Source: Caulobacter vibrioides OR37 (GTDB lineage: Bacteria > Pseudomonadota > Alphaproteobacteria > Caulobacterales > Caulobacteraceae). From it: a stretch of DNA of 64,000 bases. The stretch is taken from assembly GCF_000372645.1 (NCBI RefSeq), contig NZ_APMP01000004.1, forward strand, positions 151,982-215,981, in the 5' to 3' direction. Below the pieces are notes generated by a model. The model did not search any database. It was not told the origin of the DNA and saw only the letters and a list, made by a program, of their open reading frames with translations. This document shows positions 35,527 to 45,534 of this stretch, piece after piece. The translations under genes were made by a program, and so were the position numbers. Position 1 is the stretch's first letter; each line of letters starts with the position of its first letter.

Positions 35527-36940
35527 TCCGCTGCCCCTGACGCTCGATCGTCACCACCCAGTTGCGGGCCGCGGAACCGGCCAGGATGGCGCTCAGGTCG
35601 GAGACGGTGTTGACCGCGCGGCCATTGACCTCGCGAATGAAGTCACCCGGTTGCAGGCCCGCGTTGGCCGCGTAGCCCTGCTGCAACTTGGTCACCAGCA
35701 CGCCGCGTCCGGCGAAGGGATCGATGCTCAGATCCTGAGCCGCCGCCGGCGAAAGGTTGATCACCGTGGCGCCGTCGAACGGGTTGCGCCCTTTGAGGAC
35801 GCGCTCGTCGCGGGCGGGGACATCCGGCGCGGCCGCGGCGCGGATCGTCAGGGTCTGGGGGCGCTCGTTGCGCTGGATCTGGACCGGCACGCTGTCGCCG
35901 ATCTTGTGGGTGCCGATGGCGAAAGCGCCGGCGCCGTCGTCGTTCACGGCCTGGCCGTCGATCGACAGGATCACGTCGCCTTCCTTCAGGCCCGCGCGGT
36001 CGGCGGACGAGCCGGGATAGACCTGGGCCACCAGCACGCCGCGCGGCGCGGCCATGCCGAGGCTCCGGGCGATTTCCCCGGTCACCGGCTGGCCCTTCAC
36101 GCCCAGCCAGGGCCGCACGACGCTGTGGCCGCCGCCCAACGCGGCGTTGACCACCTGCCGGACGACGGCGGCGGGAATGGCGAAGCCCACCCCGCTGGAC
36201 GAGCCCGAGCGCGAGATGATGAAGGTGTTGATGCCGATCAGGTCGCCGTCCATGTCGACCAGCGGACCGCCCGAATTGCCCGGATTGATCGCCGCGTCGG
36301 TCTGGATGTAGCTGCCGAAATCGGCCGCGCCGACGTCGGTGCGGGCGAGGGCCGAGATGATGCCGTTGGTGACCGTCTGGCCGACGCCGAACGGATTGCC
36401 GAGCGCCAGCACCAGGTCGCCGACCTCAAGCCGCGCCTGGTCGTCGATGGCCATGACGGGCAGCTTCTCGCCCTTGGTGTCGATCTTCAGCACGGCCAGA
36501 TCGGCGCGCGGATCGTCCAGCAGCACCTTGGCCGGGAACTCGCGGCGGTCGGCCAGCTGGACGGTGATGTCGCCAGCTCCCTCGACGATGCCCTCGATAT
36601 TATGGTGGTTGGTGATGATCACCCCATCGGCGCGGACGATCGCGCCCGAGCCCAGCGAGCCCTGGATCTGCTCGCGCGGCGCGCCGCCGCCGCCCATGAA
36701 GAAGTCCCAGAACGGATCGGCGCGCTGGCGCACCACCCGGCGGCTAGCGACATTAACCACGGCCGGCGAGGCCTTCTTCACCACGGGCGCGAACGACATC
36801 TTCATCGACGCCGCGTCGGTCGGGACGTGGCGCGTCGGCTGAGGCATGTCGGGGATCGACTGGGCCTGCGACTGGCCGGTCGGGTTCGAGCAGGCGGCCA
36901 GCAGGACGACGACGGGCAGCAGGGCGCGGATGGGGCGCAT
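35504..36940 (-). CDS. DegP/HtrA-family serine protease, predicted lipoprotein
   Basis: 478 residues from MRPIRALLPV. A signal peptide ends in LLAAC, with Cys17 as lipid acceptor. The trypsin-like domain has His113 (ITNHHNI), Asp147 (RADLAVLK) and Ser223 (GNSGGPL), so the triad is intact. Two PDZ domains follow at about 265-345 and 385-470. It degrades or chaperones misfolded envelope proteins. A lipobox instead of a free signal peptide suggests membrane anchoring, unusual for a DegP. The frame extends upstream, but the signal peptide fixes the start. Confidence 0.93.
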   Translation of the reverse strand: MRPIRALLPVVVLLAACSNPTGQSQAQSIPDMPQPTRHVPTDAASMKMSFAPVVKKASPAVVNVASRRVVRQRADPFWDFFMGGGGAPREQIQGSLGSGAIVRADGVIITNHHNIEGIVEGAGDITVQLADRREFPAKVLLDDPRADLAVLKIDTKGEKLPVMAIDDQARLEVGDLVLALGNPFGVGQTVTNGIISALARTDVGAADFGSYIQTDAAINPGNSGGPLVDMDGDLIGINTFIISRSGSSSGVGFAIPAAVVRQVVNAALGGGHSVVRPWLGVKGQPVTGEIARSLGMAAPRGVLVAQVYPGSSADRAGLKEGDVILSIDGQAVNDDGAGAFAIGTHKIGDSVPVQIQRNERPQTLTIRAAAAPDVPARDERVLKGRNPFDGATVINLSPAAAQDLSIDPFAGRGVLVTKLQQGYAANAGLQPGDFIREVNGRAVNTVSDLSAILAGSAARNWVVTIERQGQRITARFSV

Positions 36941-37042
36941 GGTGTTCAAGAAGGCTCCTAGCGGTTCCAACGCCAACTCAGCCGAGCTTTCGGGCGAGTT
37001 CAAGGCGGGGAAAGGTCGAGGTTTCGGCGTGTGTGTAAGGGA

Positions 37043-38293
37043 TCAGGCCGTCCGTGGTTCCGAGGCGGGAAGCGGACGCGCCTTGGCCCAGGCCAGGAAG
37101 GTCGCGGCCAGCATCAGCGTCGCGGCGATCAGGATCGGCAGGCCCGGCATATGCAGGGTCGCGTCGTGGCGGATCGCGAAGGCGAACGGGATCAGGAACA
37201 GCGACGGGCCGATGATCGACGAGATGCCCATCATCGCCGAATTGGCGCCCTGCAACTGGCCCTGCTCGTTCGGCGCGACACGGCGCGTCATCAAGCCTTG
37301 CAGGCCCGGCTGGATCAGGCCGGTCAGCGAAAATAGCGGCAGGCCGCACAGATAGAGCAGGCCGGTCGGCGCCAGGGCGTAGATCATGAAGCCGGCGAAG
37401 CCCGAGAACAGGCCGATCAACAGAGCCCCGCGCTCGCCCACAGCCTTGACCACCCGGCCCACGACCAGGGCCTGGACGATGATGCTGGAGATACCGCTGG
37501 CCATCAGCGTCAGGCCGACCGTGTTCGGACCCCAGCCGTAGCGGAAGCCCATATAGAGCACGAACACGCTGGGCAGCACGTTGTGGGCGAGCTGGAACAG
37601 GAAGCCGACGCCGGCCAGGCCCAGCAGCCCCGGATGGTTGCGCAGCAGTTGCAGCGAGCCGATCGGATTGGCCTTCTTCCAGTCGAAGCGCGTTTGCCGA
37701 CGCTCGGGCGGCAGCGACTCCGGCAGCACGAAGAAGCCGTAGAGCCAGTTGCACAGCGCCAGACCCGCGCAGACCAGGAACGGCAGGCGATGATCGAACT
37801 GCCAGAGGAAGCCGCCCAGCATCGGCCCGAAGGTGAAGCCGACGCCGAACGCCGCGCCCATCAAGCCAAAGCCCTTGGCCCGGTTTTCGGGCGTGGTGAC
37901 ATCGGCGACATAGGCGCTGGCGGTCGAGAAGCTGGCGGCGGTCATGCCGTTGAAGATCCGGCCCACGAACAGCCACCAGAGGCTGGGCGCGAACGCCATG
38001 AACAGGAAGTCGACGCCCAGGCCGAAGATCGAGGTCAGGATCACCGGACGGCGGCCGAAGCGGTCGGACATCAGGCCCAGGATCGGCGAGCAGAAGAACT
38101 GCATCACGCCCCAGACGGTGGCGAACAGCACGACCCAGTCGGCCGCCACGGCCGTATCGCCGCCGCCGAACGACTTCACCAGATTGGGCAGGACGGGGAT
38201 CATCACGCCCAGGGACAGCACGTCCATGATCGCGGTGATGAAGATGAAGCCCAGGGCCGCCTGTCGTTTCGCGCCCGTGATGGTCTGTGTCAT
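37043..38293 (-). CDS. TetA-like MFS drug/H+ antiporter
   Basis: 416 residues, 12 predicted membrane helices. Motif A is [12 protein letters not shown] after helix 2, and the D1-like helix [16 protein letters not shown] opens the protein. TetA (class A-type) relatives export tetracyclines, but most chromosomal copies are general exporters, so a resistance role cannot be claimed. GGGAGAG precedes the ATG at good spacing. A CIR-like repeat begins 22 bases upstream of its start codon. Confidence 0.87.
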   Translation of the reverse strand: MTQTITGAKRQAALGFIFITAIMDVLSLGVMIPVLPNLVKSFGGGDTAVAADWVVLFATVWGVMQFFCSPILGLMSDRFGRRPVILTSIFGLGVDFLFMAFAPSLWWLFVGRIFNGMTAASFSTASAYVADVTTPENRAKGFGLMGAAFGVGFTFGPMLGGFLWQFDHRLPFLVCAGLALCNWLYGFFVLPESLPPERRQTRFDWKKANPIGSLQLLRNHPGLLGLAGVGFLFQLAHNVLPSVFVLYMGFRYGWGPNTVGLTLMASGISSIIVQALVVGRVVKAVGERGALLIGLFSGFAGFMIYALAPTGLLYLCGLPLFSLTGLIQPGLQGLMTRRVAPNEQGQLQGANSAMMGISSIIGPSLFLIPFAFAIRHDATLHMPGLPILIAATLMLAATFLAWAKARPLPASEPRTA

Positions 38294-38314
38294 GCGTCGC
38301 TCTCCCCAAGCCGC

Positions 38315-38433
38315 TCTAGAGCATTTTCCGATAAGTGTGAAACGGTTATCGGATCGAAAAATGCTCTAAACTTCTGATTTCGAGCCCTTTTTATCCGATC
38401 TGATTGGATCAATCAGATCGGAAAGGGCTCTAG
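38315..38433. repeat. CIR-like double inverted repeat lacking GANTC (copy 2)
   Basis: A 119-bp element built like the one at 4664: TCTAGAGC opening, a first hairpin AGAGCATTTT...AAAATGCTCT, the shared AAGTGTGA loop word, and a second hairpin GAGCCCTTTTTATCCGATC / GATCGGAAAGGGCTC with outer CTAG. The centre of the second hairpin reads GATTGGATCAATC and has no GANTC, unlike copy 1. It sits between the MFS gene and the phosphodiesterase gene. Confidence 0.8.
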
Positions 38434-38487
38434 GTGGACGCTGTTCGATCGCGCCGCAAGGGCCCGCGTGGTCGACGCCGCCCCGCC

Positions 38488-39756
38488 CTACCGCAGGGCC
38501 GCGCTCACGACCTTCAGGGAGCCGTCGCCCGGCTCCGGCTTCACGCCGGTGATCCGCGCCAGCAGCGGATAGACGTCGACATTGTCGAACAGCGGCAGGA
38601 CGACGCCGGGTTTGAACGAGGGTCCATGGGCGACGAACACCGCGCGCATCAGCGGATCGTAGGGATCGAAGCCGTGGGCGCCGCCGTCCTTGCCGTCCCA
38701 CGGGTTGGACCTCTTCTTGCCGGCCTCGTCCTGGGCCGCGCGCGTCGTCGTGTACCAGCCCGTTTCCGACAGGCAGACGATCGCCGGGATGCGAGGATTG
38801 CGGCCATAGTGGAAGCGGGCCGGGACCCGGTCCTTGCGCCAGCAGGTCATGTGCGGCAGCGGACGCAAGACCGCGGCCTCGACCGCCGGCTCGCGCCCGG
38901 GGCGGGGCGAGAAGGTGGTGATCGCGCCCCTGTTGACCAGGCGGATCGAGGACATATCGATCAAGTCGTCCAACACGATGCGGTTGGCCGCCGGCAGCGG
39001 CGCCATGCCATGATCGGCCACGATGACGATGTCGGTGGTCTCGAAACGTCCCCTCGCCTTCAGGCCGGCCACCAGACGCCCGATGCAGCGGTCCAGCTCG
39101 ACCAGGGCCGCCCGCAGCTCGGGCGAGTCCGGGCCGTAGTGGTGCCCCTCGGTGTCGGCGGCGTCGAAATAGAGGGTGGTGAACGCCAGGGGCGGACCGT
39201 CGGCGCTGTCCATCCAGGCCAGGACCTGATCGACGCGAGCGTCATAGGGAAACTTGGAATCGTACTTGACCCAATGGACCGGACGGACGCCGTCGATCAC
39301 CGTTTCGGAGCCGGGCCAGAACATGGCGGCGGCCGGCTTGCCTTGCTTGATCGCCGAGACCCAGAACGGGATCGCCTGGTTCCACCAGCGCGGATCGTTG
39401 GCCGTCTCGCCGTTCATCGTGAACTTGGGACCGCCGATCGCGGCGTCCTCCATCTCGTTGCCGATCACGCCGTTGCGGTCCGGACGCTTGCCGGTCACCA
39501 GCGTGTAGTGGTTCGGATAGGTCAGGCTGGGGAACGAGGGCCGCATCGCCCCGCGCGCGCCTTCGTCGGCCAGGGCCTTGAGGTTGGGCGTGACGCCGCG
39601 ATCCAAATAGTCGGCGCGGAAGCCGTCAAGCGAGACCAGGATCGTCAGGTGCGGGGCCTTTTCCCGCGCCTGAGCGACGCCAGCCGCTAGCGCCAGACCG
39701 GCGGCGAGAACCAGCGAAACAAGACGACGGACCAGCATGGGATGCTCGCTTAACAC
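38488..39756 (-). CDS. Exported nucleotide pyrophosphatase/phosphodiesterase (alkaline-phosphatase superfamily)
   Basis: 422 residues from a GTG with GGAGG seven bases upstream; an ATG at 39738 is the alternative, and both precede the signal peptide (LVSLVLAAGLALAAGVAQA). Superfamily metal and nucleophile motifs: LVSLDGFRADYL, PSFPSLTYPNHYTLVTG with the nucleophilic Thr, DAADTEGHHYGP and VADHGM. It hydrolyses phosphodiester or pyrophosphate bonds in the periplasm; the substrate is unknown. No operon partner. Confidence 0.9.
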   Translation of the reverse strand: MLSEHPMLVRRLVSLVLAAGLALAAGVAQAREKAPHLTILVSLDGFRADYLDRGVTPNLKALADEGARGAMRPSFPSLTYPNHYTLVTGKRPDRNGVIGNEMEDAAIGGPKFTMNGETANDPRWWNQAIPFWVSAIKQGKPAAAMFWPGSETVIDGVRPVHWVKYDSKFPYDARVDQVLAWMDSADGPPLAFTTLYFDAADTEGHHYGPDSPELRAALVELDRCIGRLVAGLKARGRFETTDIVIVADHGMAPLPAANRIVLDDLIDMSSIRLVNRGAITTFSPRPGREPAVEAAVLRPLPHMTCWRKDRVPARFHYGRNPRIPAIVCLSETGWYTTTRAAQDEAGKKRSNPWDGKDGGAHGFDPYDPLMRAVFVAHGPSFKPGVVLPLFDNVDVYPLLARITGVKPEPGDGSLKVVSAALR

Positions 39757-39926
39757 AACGGAGCCTCCCTGATCGACGCCCCGCGTTGCAGGCGTGTGAC
39801 GAACGCCGTTCGCCCGGCTCCGATAGGACCGGTTCGTGGCATGACCGGCTCTTAACTTGGCGCGAGGGCGGCGGACCGCCATAGTCCCCGGCGTCGAGCC
39901 GACTCGTCGGCGCCCGGGAATCTCGC

Positions 39927-40820
39927 ATGTCGATCGCCCTGGAGGCCGACCGCCTCACCAAGACCTACGGGGCGGTGCGCGCCCTCGACGACTTCTCCAT
40001 CGCCATTCCGGCCGGCGGCGTGTTCGGGGTGCTGGGACCCAACGGCGCGGGCAAGAGCACCCTGTTCCGGATCGCGCTCGGCCTGGTGCGCCCCACCTCG
40101 GGCTCGGCGCGCCTGTTCGGCGCCCCGCCCGGCGACATCTCCGCCCTGCGCAAGGTCGGGGCGATGATCGAGACCCCGCGCTATCCGGCCTACCTGACCG
40201 CCCGCGACACCCTGACCCTGCTGGCGCTGGAAAGCGGCCGGAAGGGCGCCGACATCGACGGCTGGCTGGCGCGCGTGGGCCTGACCGAGGCCGCCGATCG
40301 CTCGACCGCCGGCTACTCGGTCGGCATGAAGCAGCGCCTGGGCCTGGCGGCCGCCTTCTTCACCAAGCCCGAACTGGTCATCCTGGACGAGCCGACCAGC
40401 GGCATGGACCCCGCCGGCATCCAGGAAATTCGCGCCCTGATCGTCGACCTGGCCCAGCGCGAGGGCGTCACCGTGATCCTGGCCAGCCACCAGCTGGACG
40501 AGGTGCGGCGCGTCTGCGACCGGGTGGCCATCCTCTCCAAGGGCAAGGTCGTCGCCGAGGGCGGCGTGGCCGAGCTGACCGCCGGCGAGGCGCGGCTGCG
40601 CATCACCGCCGCCTCCCCCATCGCCCAGGTGTTGTCGGTGCTGGGCGACAAGGGCAAGGCCGACGGCGCCGACGCGGCGCTGGCCGACATCCGCCGCGAC
40701 GAAGCCCCCGCCCTGATCCGCGCCCTGGTCGAGGCCGGGGTCGAGATCACCGAGGCCCGCTGGCGCGAGGCCGATCTTGAGGGCGTCTACCTGAAGACCT
40801 TGGATCAGGAAGCCGCCTGA
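39927..40820 (+). CDS. ABC transporter ATP-binding protein
   Basis: 297 residues. Walker A GPNGAGKST at 37-45, signature YSVGMKQRLG (a variant LSGGQ), Walker B LVILDEPTSGMDP, and switch His in ILASHQLDE. The ~70-residue C-terminal extension is typical of the CcmA/DrrA-type exporters. Its stop overlaps the permease start by one base (TGATG), so they form a two-gene transporter. The substrate is not evident. Confidence 0.92.
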   Translation: MSIALEADRLTKTYGAVRALDDFSIAIPAGGVFGVLGPNGAGKSTLFRIALGLVRPTSGSARLFGAPPGDISALRKVGAMIETPRYPAYLTARDTLTLLALESGRKGADIDGWLARVGLTEAADRSTAGYSVGMKQRLGLAAAFFTKPELVILDEPTSGMDPAGIQEIRALIVDLAQREGVTVILASHQLDEVRRVCDRVAILSKGKVVAEGGVAELTAGEARLRITAASPIAQVLSVLGDKGKADGADAALADIRRDEAPALIRALVEAGVEITEARWREADLEGVYLKTLDQEAA

Positions 40821-41662
40821 TGGGGAACAGCCTGATGCTAACCGACGCCATTCTCGCCGAGCGCTTCCGCCTGCTGCGCGACCGCTCCGCTCTGTTCTGG
40901 GGCTTCTGCTTCGCGCCGCTGGCGGGCTTCGTGCTCAGCATTGGCGGTGATCTCTTCCTGCGCAATGTCATCCGCCAGCCGATGCCGGGCATGTCCGTGG
41001 CCTTGCTGGACCAGGTGATCAAGGCGCTGGCCGACGGGTGCTCGACCTTCTCGGCGCTGTTCCTGATGATTGGCGCCGCCGCCGTGCTGGCCGGCGACTA
41101 TAGGGCGGAGACCTGGCGGCTGCTGACCCCGCGCAACACCCGCCCGAACCTGTTGCTGGCCAAGCTGTTGGTGGTGGGCGAGGCGATCTTCTGGAACCTG
41201 CTGCTAACCGCCGTACTGTCGGCCCTGGCGACGATCATCGGCTCGGCCATCGGCCGCAAGGCGCTGATCGTCACGGCCATGGACCGCACGGTGTTCGACG
41301 CGATCGGCGTGCTGGCCATCACCTGGCTGGAGGCCATGACCCTGGCGGCGCTGGCGGCCTGTGTCGGGGTCCTCTCGCGCTCGACCATGGGCGTGGTCAT
41401 CGCTTGCCTGGGCGCGCGCTTCGTCGAGACGGTGCTGTCCACGTCCCTGCGCCTGATGGACCAGGGCAAGGTCACCGGGAAGCTCTTGGCCATCCCGGTC
41501 TTCGACGCCGACCTTTTGCGCGGCGCCCTGCTGGACCCGGCCCAGCTAGGCCCGGCAGCCAGCTCGGCCGGCCCCGCCCTGGCGGCGCTGGCAGCCTGGA
41601 TCGTCGCCCTCTCGGCGGGCGCTGTGTTCCTGTTCCAACGGCAGGATTTGACGCGGGAGTAG
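40820..41662 (+). CDS. ABC transporter permease (ABC-2 like)
   Basis: 280 residues, about six membrane helices: one near 20-45, a pair with AAAVLAGDYRAETWRLLTPRN between them, then helices near 110-135, 150-180 and at the C-terminus. The loop AGDYRAETWRLLTPRNTRPNLLLAK resembles the coupling segment of ABC-2 permeases. It partners the ATPase encoded just upstream, with which it overlaps by one base. Export of a drug, lipid or signal is possible; nothing shows which. Confidence 0.85.
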   Translation: MGNSLMLTDAILAERFRLLRDRSALFWGFCFAPLAGFVLSIGGDLFLRNVIRQPMPGMSVALLDQVIKALADGCSTFSALFLMIGAAAVLAGDYRAETWRLLTPRNTRPNLLLAKLLVVGEAIFWNLLLTAVLSALATIIGSAIGRKALIVTAMDRTVFDAIGVLAITWLEAMTLAALAACVGVLSRSTMGVVIACLGARFVETVLSTSLRLMDQGKVTGKLLAIPVFDADLLRGALLDPAQLGPAASSAGPALAALAAWIVALSAGAVFLFQRQDLTRE

Positions 41663-41774
41663 CCGGTGGGCCGGAGGCGAACCGGCCAATCCCCCCATGG
41701 GTGCGCCGAACGCCTTTGCAATCTTCGCGAAACGCCCTCCATAGTCCAAGCTGGACTTGGAGATGGAGGACGCG

Positions 41775-42365
41775 ATGAGCCTGAGAACGCCTTTGCTGGC
41801 CCTGACTTGGCTCGGCTTTCTGGCCCTGCCCGCCCAGGCCCAGGGACCGACGCCGCCGACGTCCAACGCCGAAATGACCCGCATCTATGATGAGGATCAG
41901 GGCGACCGTCAGAAGACGCCGATCGACTGGTCGAAAGTGACCCCGCGCGATGAACAGCGCCGCGAAGCCACGCGGAAACTGTTGGCCGACGGCGCCTTGC
42001 ACACCGCCGAGGATTTCCGCCACGCGGCGTTCATCTATCAGCACGGCGCGGCGCCAAACGACTATCTGCTGGCCCACACCCTGGCGATGGTCGCCGTCGG
42101 CAAGGGCGACAACTCGTCGCTCTGGATCGCCAGCGCCACGCTGGATCGCTACCTGATGAAGATCGACAAGCCGCAGATCTATGGCACGCAGTTCATGGCC
42201 AAGACTGGCGAGGAGATGGGTCAGGACCCTTATGACCGCGATCTCGTCTCCGACGCCCTCCGGGCTGAGCTGGGCGTGCCGACCCAAGCTCAGCAGGCCG
42301 AACAGCTCAAGATGATCCGCGCCAGACACCCGGCAGCGCCCAAGCCGGAAACACCCAAGCCTTGA
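41775..42365 (+). CDS. Exported protein, DUF6624-like
   Basis: 196 residues from ATG 41775, which has GGAGG 6-9 bases upstream. A signal peptide ends ALPAQAQ (about residue 23). The mature part is helical and polar, with RREATRKLLADGALHTAEDFRHAAFIYQHG and KPQIYGTQF, a pattern I associate with a DUF6624-type family (from memory, moderate certainty). Function unknown. It is about 110 bases after the ABC permease, too far to assume an operon. Confidence 0.75.
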   Translation: MSLRTPLLALTWLGFLALPAQAQGPTPPTSNAEMTRIYDEDQGDRQKTPIDWSKVTPRDEQRREATRKLLADGALHTAEDFRHAAFIYQHGAAPNDYLLAHTLAMVAVGKGDNSSLWIASATLDRYLMKIDKPQIYGTQFMAKTGEEMGQDPYDRDLVSDALRAELGVPTQAQQAEQLKMIRARHPAAPKPETPKP

Positions 42366-42394
42366 AGCTGGCCTTCGGACAAGGCGGCGTTCGC

Positions 42395-43204
42395 CTACCG
42401 GGTCGCGACCTTAGTGATCCGCTTTGACGAAGGCCGGCCAGCCAAGCCCTTGTCCGGGGCATAGGTGACGGTCAGATCGCCGCCCTTCAAACTGGCTCCG
42501 GGCTTGGCGCCCCTGACCAGCAAGACCCGAACCAGGCGGGAGAGCAGCGACCGATCGCCGTTCCGAGCCATGCCCTCCAAAGCCTCGGCGGTTACGGTGG
42601 CGGTGTCGGCCACCAACACCGAAGTACCAGGCGTCACATCATCGCCCCCGTTGGCGTCGCCGATGGCCTCGAACGAGACGGCATGCCGCGCCGCCCGGCT
42701 AACGCGGACACTGGCCTGTAGCAACCGCTGGTACACCGCGCTGACGGACAGGAACGACGGCGGCTGGAGCGAGGTAGCCTTCCCCGTCAGAGCGGCCGCG
42801 TCGCCGTATGGCCGGTCGCTGGTGAATAAGGTCATGCCGCCCAGCTTGCTGGAGCGCAGCACTGGCTCGCCCAACTCGTTCTTGTAGATGATGTCGCCTC
42901 GGGGGCCCGGCTGGGCGAACAACACCCAGACCTCGGCGCTGTTCTCGAACTTCATCAGCGGCTGGGACGAGCTTAGATCCAGAACGAAGGCGTCGCCAGT
43001 CTCGGACACATAGCGAGCCAGTAGCGGCGGCGGCCTGCGCGATTCCGCACCTCCGCGACCGCCGAACAGCGCGTCGCGGAGACTGTGGGTCGACTGCTGG
43101 GCGTTCGCAGCCCCGGCGCAGGCCGCAAAAGCGAACGCCAGCAGTATCGCGCGCGCCCCAGCCCTCGTCATCGCCGCCAACCGCCTTTTCATGCCTTGGG
43201 TCAT
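42395..43204 (-). CDS. Exported protein of unknown function, possibly DUF4908
   Basis: 269 residues from ATG 43204; starts at 43192 or 43171 are also possible because no strong ribosome site is seen. A signal peptide (ILLAFAFAACAGAANAQ) is clear. The mature protein has LRDALFGGRG, ARYVSETGDAFVLDLSSSQPLMKFENSAEVWVLF and a C-terminal LKGGDLTVTYAPDKG. It resembles Caulobacterales proteins annotated DUF4908 (from memory). No catalytic motif is visible. Confidence 0.72.
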   Translation of the reverse strand: MTQGMKRRLAAMTRAGARAILLAFAFAACAGAANAQQSTHSLRDALFGGRGGAESRRPPPLLARYVSETGDAFVLDLSSSQPLMKFENSAEVWVLFAQPGPRGDIIYKNELGEPVLRSSKLGGMTLFTSDRPYGDAAALTGKATSLQPPSFLSVSAVYQRLLQASVRVSRAARHAVSFEAIGDANGGDDVTPGTSVLVADTATVTAEALEGMARNGDRSLLSRLVRVLLVRGAKPGASLKGGDLTVTYAPDKGLAGRPSSKRITKVATR

Positions 43205-43370
43205 GATCGCCGAGTGGGGCGAATATTGGTCGCGAAGTCTTGGGTCGCCATCGCGGCTCAACTTAGGCGCTTCGGTGTCGCTCGCCTGCAACACCGTCTA
43301 ACCCCATGGCCACCCCAGGGCGGTCGACTTGGCCGCCGAAGACCGTCCCCTATCCCCTTCGAAGCCCAAC

Positions 43371-43400
43371 GAAAAAGGCCCCGGATCGCTCCGGGGCCTT
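43371..43400 (-). terminator. Terminator of the ribosomal/rpoA-rplQ transcript
   Basis: GGCCCCGGA and TCCGGGGCC form a perfect 9-10 bp stem, followed on the minus strand by TTTTT. It lies 25 bases past the rplQ stop and so ends the whole minus-strand cluster. Stem sequence is shared with the terminators at 59316 and 63917. Confidence 0.85.
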
Positions 43401-43425
43401 GTCGTTCAGGCGAACCTGAAATCTC

Positions 43426-43839
43426 TTAGTCTTCGGCGTCGGCGGTGAAGACCGGACCCGAGTCCTTGCCCTTTTCCGAGACGTCGCGGTCGACGAACTC
43501 GATCACGGCCATCGGGGCGTTGTCGCCGTAACGGAAGCCGGCCTTCAGGACGCGGATGTAGCCGCCCTGACGGTCCTTGTAGCGCGGGCCGAGGACCGCG
43601 AAGAGCTTGCCGACTTGTTCGACGTCGCGAACCGAGCTGATGGCTTGGCGGCGGGCGTGCAGGTCGCCGCGCTTGGCCAGGGTGACCAGCTTTTCGACGA
43701 TCGGACGCAGTTCCTTGGCCTTCGGCAGGGTGGTGACGATCTGCTCGTGCTTGATCAGCGAGGCCGACATGTTGGCGAACATGGCGGTGCGGTGAGCCGA
43801 GGTGCGGCCCAGTTTGCGGTGGGCGTAGCCGTGACGCAT
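43426..43839 (-). CDS. rplQ: 50S ribosomal protein L17
   Basis: 137 residues starting [17 protein letters not shown], the family signature. It sits by the peptide-exit side of the large subunit. The C-terminal tail ([17 protein letters not shown]) is longer and more acidic than the E. coli form. It is the last gene of the cluster, 200 bases after rpoA, with a terminator directly downstream. Confidence 0.97.
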   Translation of the reverse strand: MRHGYAHRKLGRTSAHRTAMFANMSASLIKHEQIVTTLPKAKELRPIVEKLVTLAKRGDLHARRQAISSVRDVEQVGKLFAVLGPRYKDRQGGYIRVLKAGFRYGDNAPMAVIEFVDRDVSEKGKDSGPVFTADAED

Positions 43840-44039
43840 TTTCTTCTCTCCTGGGCGCTTGGCCCGAGCGGCCTGACAAGGCGCGCCTGATTGTCACCAA
43901 TCCTGGTCCGTCCCGACCGGGTTCAGAGCGAAGCGCCGGGGCCCTCCACCGCGTAGCGGCTTCAAAAGGCCCAGGCCGCCTTCCCTTTCCGAAGAGAGGA
44001 AGAGCGGCCCGGATTTAGCGCGATAGGCTTCGAAGGTTC

Positions 44040-45056
44040 TTAGATTTGATCTTCGAACTTCTTGGCCAGGTCTTCGATGTTCTCCGGCGGCCAGTTCGGC
44101 ACGTCCATGCCGAGGTGCAGACCCATGCCGGCGAGCACTTCCTTGATCTCGTTCAGCGACTTGCGGCCGAAGTTCGGGGTGCGCAGCATCTCGGCTTCGG
44201 TCTTCTGGATCAGGTCGCCGATGTAGACGATGTTGTCGTTCTTCAGGCAGTTGGCCGAACGGACCGACAGTTCCAGCTCGTCCACCTTCTTCAGCAGGGC
44301 CGGATTGAACGGCAGTTCCGGCTTGGATTCGTCGGCCGACTTGGCCTTCGGCTCCTCGAAGGTGATGAAGATCTGCAGTTGGTCCTGCAGGATCCGGGCG
44401 GCGTAGGCCACGGCGTCCACCGGGGTGACGGCGCCGTTGGTTTCCACTTCCAGGATCAGCTTGTCATAGTCCAGCGACTGGCCCTGACGGGTCGGCTCGA
44501 CGCGGTAGGCGACGCGCTTGACCGGCGAGTACAGAGCGTCGACGGCGATCAGGCCGATCGGCGCGTCTTCCGGACGGTTGCGGTCGGCCGGGATGTAGCC
44601 CTTGCCGGTGTTGACCGTGAACTCCATGCGCACGTTGGCGCCGTCATCCAGCGTGCAGAGCACGTGGTCGGGGTTCAGAATCTCGATATCGGCCGGGGTC
44701 TCGATCTGACCGGCGGTCACCGGGCCGGGGCCGGTGGCGCGCAGGGTCATGCGCTTCGGACCTTCGGCGTGCATCCGAACGGCCAGCTGCTTGATGTTCA
44801 GAACGATGTCGACGACGTCTTCGCGGACGCCTTCGAGCGAAGAGAATTCGTGCACCACGCCATCGATCTGGATGGCGGTGACGGCGGCGCCTTGCAGCGA
44901 CGAGAGAAGAACGCGACGCAGGGCGTTGCCGAGCGTCACACCGAAACCACGCTCCAGCGGCTCGGCGACGATGCGAGCCTTGCGGCTGGCGTCGGCCCCG
45001 GTTTCGATCTGCGGCTTCTCAGGACGGATCAGCTCGTTCCAGTTTCTTTCGATCAC
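44040..45056 (-). CDS. rpoA: RNA polymerase alpha subunit
   Basis: 338 residues. The alpha-NTD (about 1-235) has [21 protein letters not shown], used for dimerisation; a linker follows; the alpha-CTD (about 255-320) has [17 protein letters not shown] and the [25 protein letters not shown] helix-hairpin that binds UP elements and activators. It scaffolds beta/beta-prime assembly. It lies 76 bases downstream of rpsK. Confidence 0.98.
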   Translation of the reverse strand: MIERNWNELIRPEKPQIETGADASRKARIVAEPLERGFGVTLGNALRRVLLSSLQGAAVTAIQIDGVVHEFSSLEGVREDVVDIVLNIKQLAVRMHAEGPKRMTLRATGPGPVTAGQIETPADIEILNPDHVLCTLDDGANVRMEFTVNTGKGYIPADRNRPEDAPIGLIAVDALYSPVKRVAYRVEPTRQGQSLDYDKLILEVETNGAVTPVDAVAYAARILQDQLQIFITFEEPKAKSADESKPELPFNPALLKKVDELELSVRSANCLKNDNIVYIGDLIQKTEAEMLRTPNFGRKSLNEIKEVLAGMGLHLGMDVPNWPPENIEDLAKKFEDQI

Positions 45057-45132
45057 GTGGTCGGTCCCTTGAACGCGGCTCGCCGGCCGCGTCTAGCGCA
45101 GCCGGCGAAGGAGAATTGTCGTCTAAAAAGTA

Positions 45133-45522
45133 CTAGACGCGACGACGCTTGGGCGGGCGGCAGCCGTTGTGCGGAATCGGCGTGACGTCACGAATGGTCG
45201 TGATGGTCATGCCGGCCGCCTGCAGGGCGCGCAGAGCCGATTCACGGCCGGAGCCCGGACCCGAAACGTTGACTTCCAGGGTCTTCACGCCGTGTTCCGC
45301 AGCCTTCTTGCCCGCGTCTTCGGCGGCCATCTGAGCGGCATACGGGGTCGACTTGCGCGAGCCCTTGAAGCCCATCATGCCAGCCGAGGACCACGAGATC
45401 GTGTTGCCCTGGGCGTCGGTGATGGTGATCATGGTGTTGTTGAACGAGGCGTTCACGTGCGCCACGCCCGAGGTGATGTTCTTGCGTTCGCGCTTTTTAA
45501 CGCGACCCGGTTCCTTGGCCAT
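45133..45522 (-). CDS. rpsK: 30S ribosomal protein S11
   Basis: 129 residues with the conserved core [21 protein letters not shown] and the C-terminal [18 protein letters not shown] that ends nearly all S11 proteins. It binds the platform of the small subunit near the mRNA exit. It follows rpsM by 12 bases on the same strand, in the alpha operon. Confidence 0.98.
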   Translation of the reverse strand: MAKEPGRVKKRERKNITSGVAHVNASFNNTMITITDAQGNTISWSSAGMMGFKGSRKSTPYAAQMAAEDAGKKAAEHGVKTLEVNVSGPGSGRESALRALQAAGMTITTIRDVTPIPHNGCRPPKRRRV

Positions 45523-45534
45523 CGTCAGGCTACC

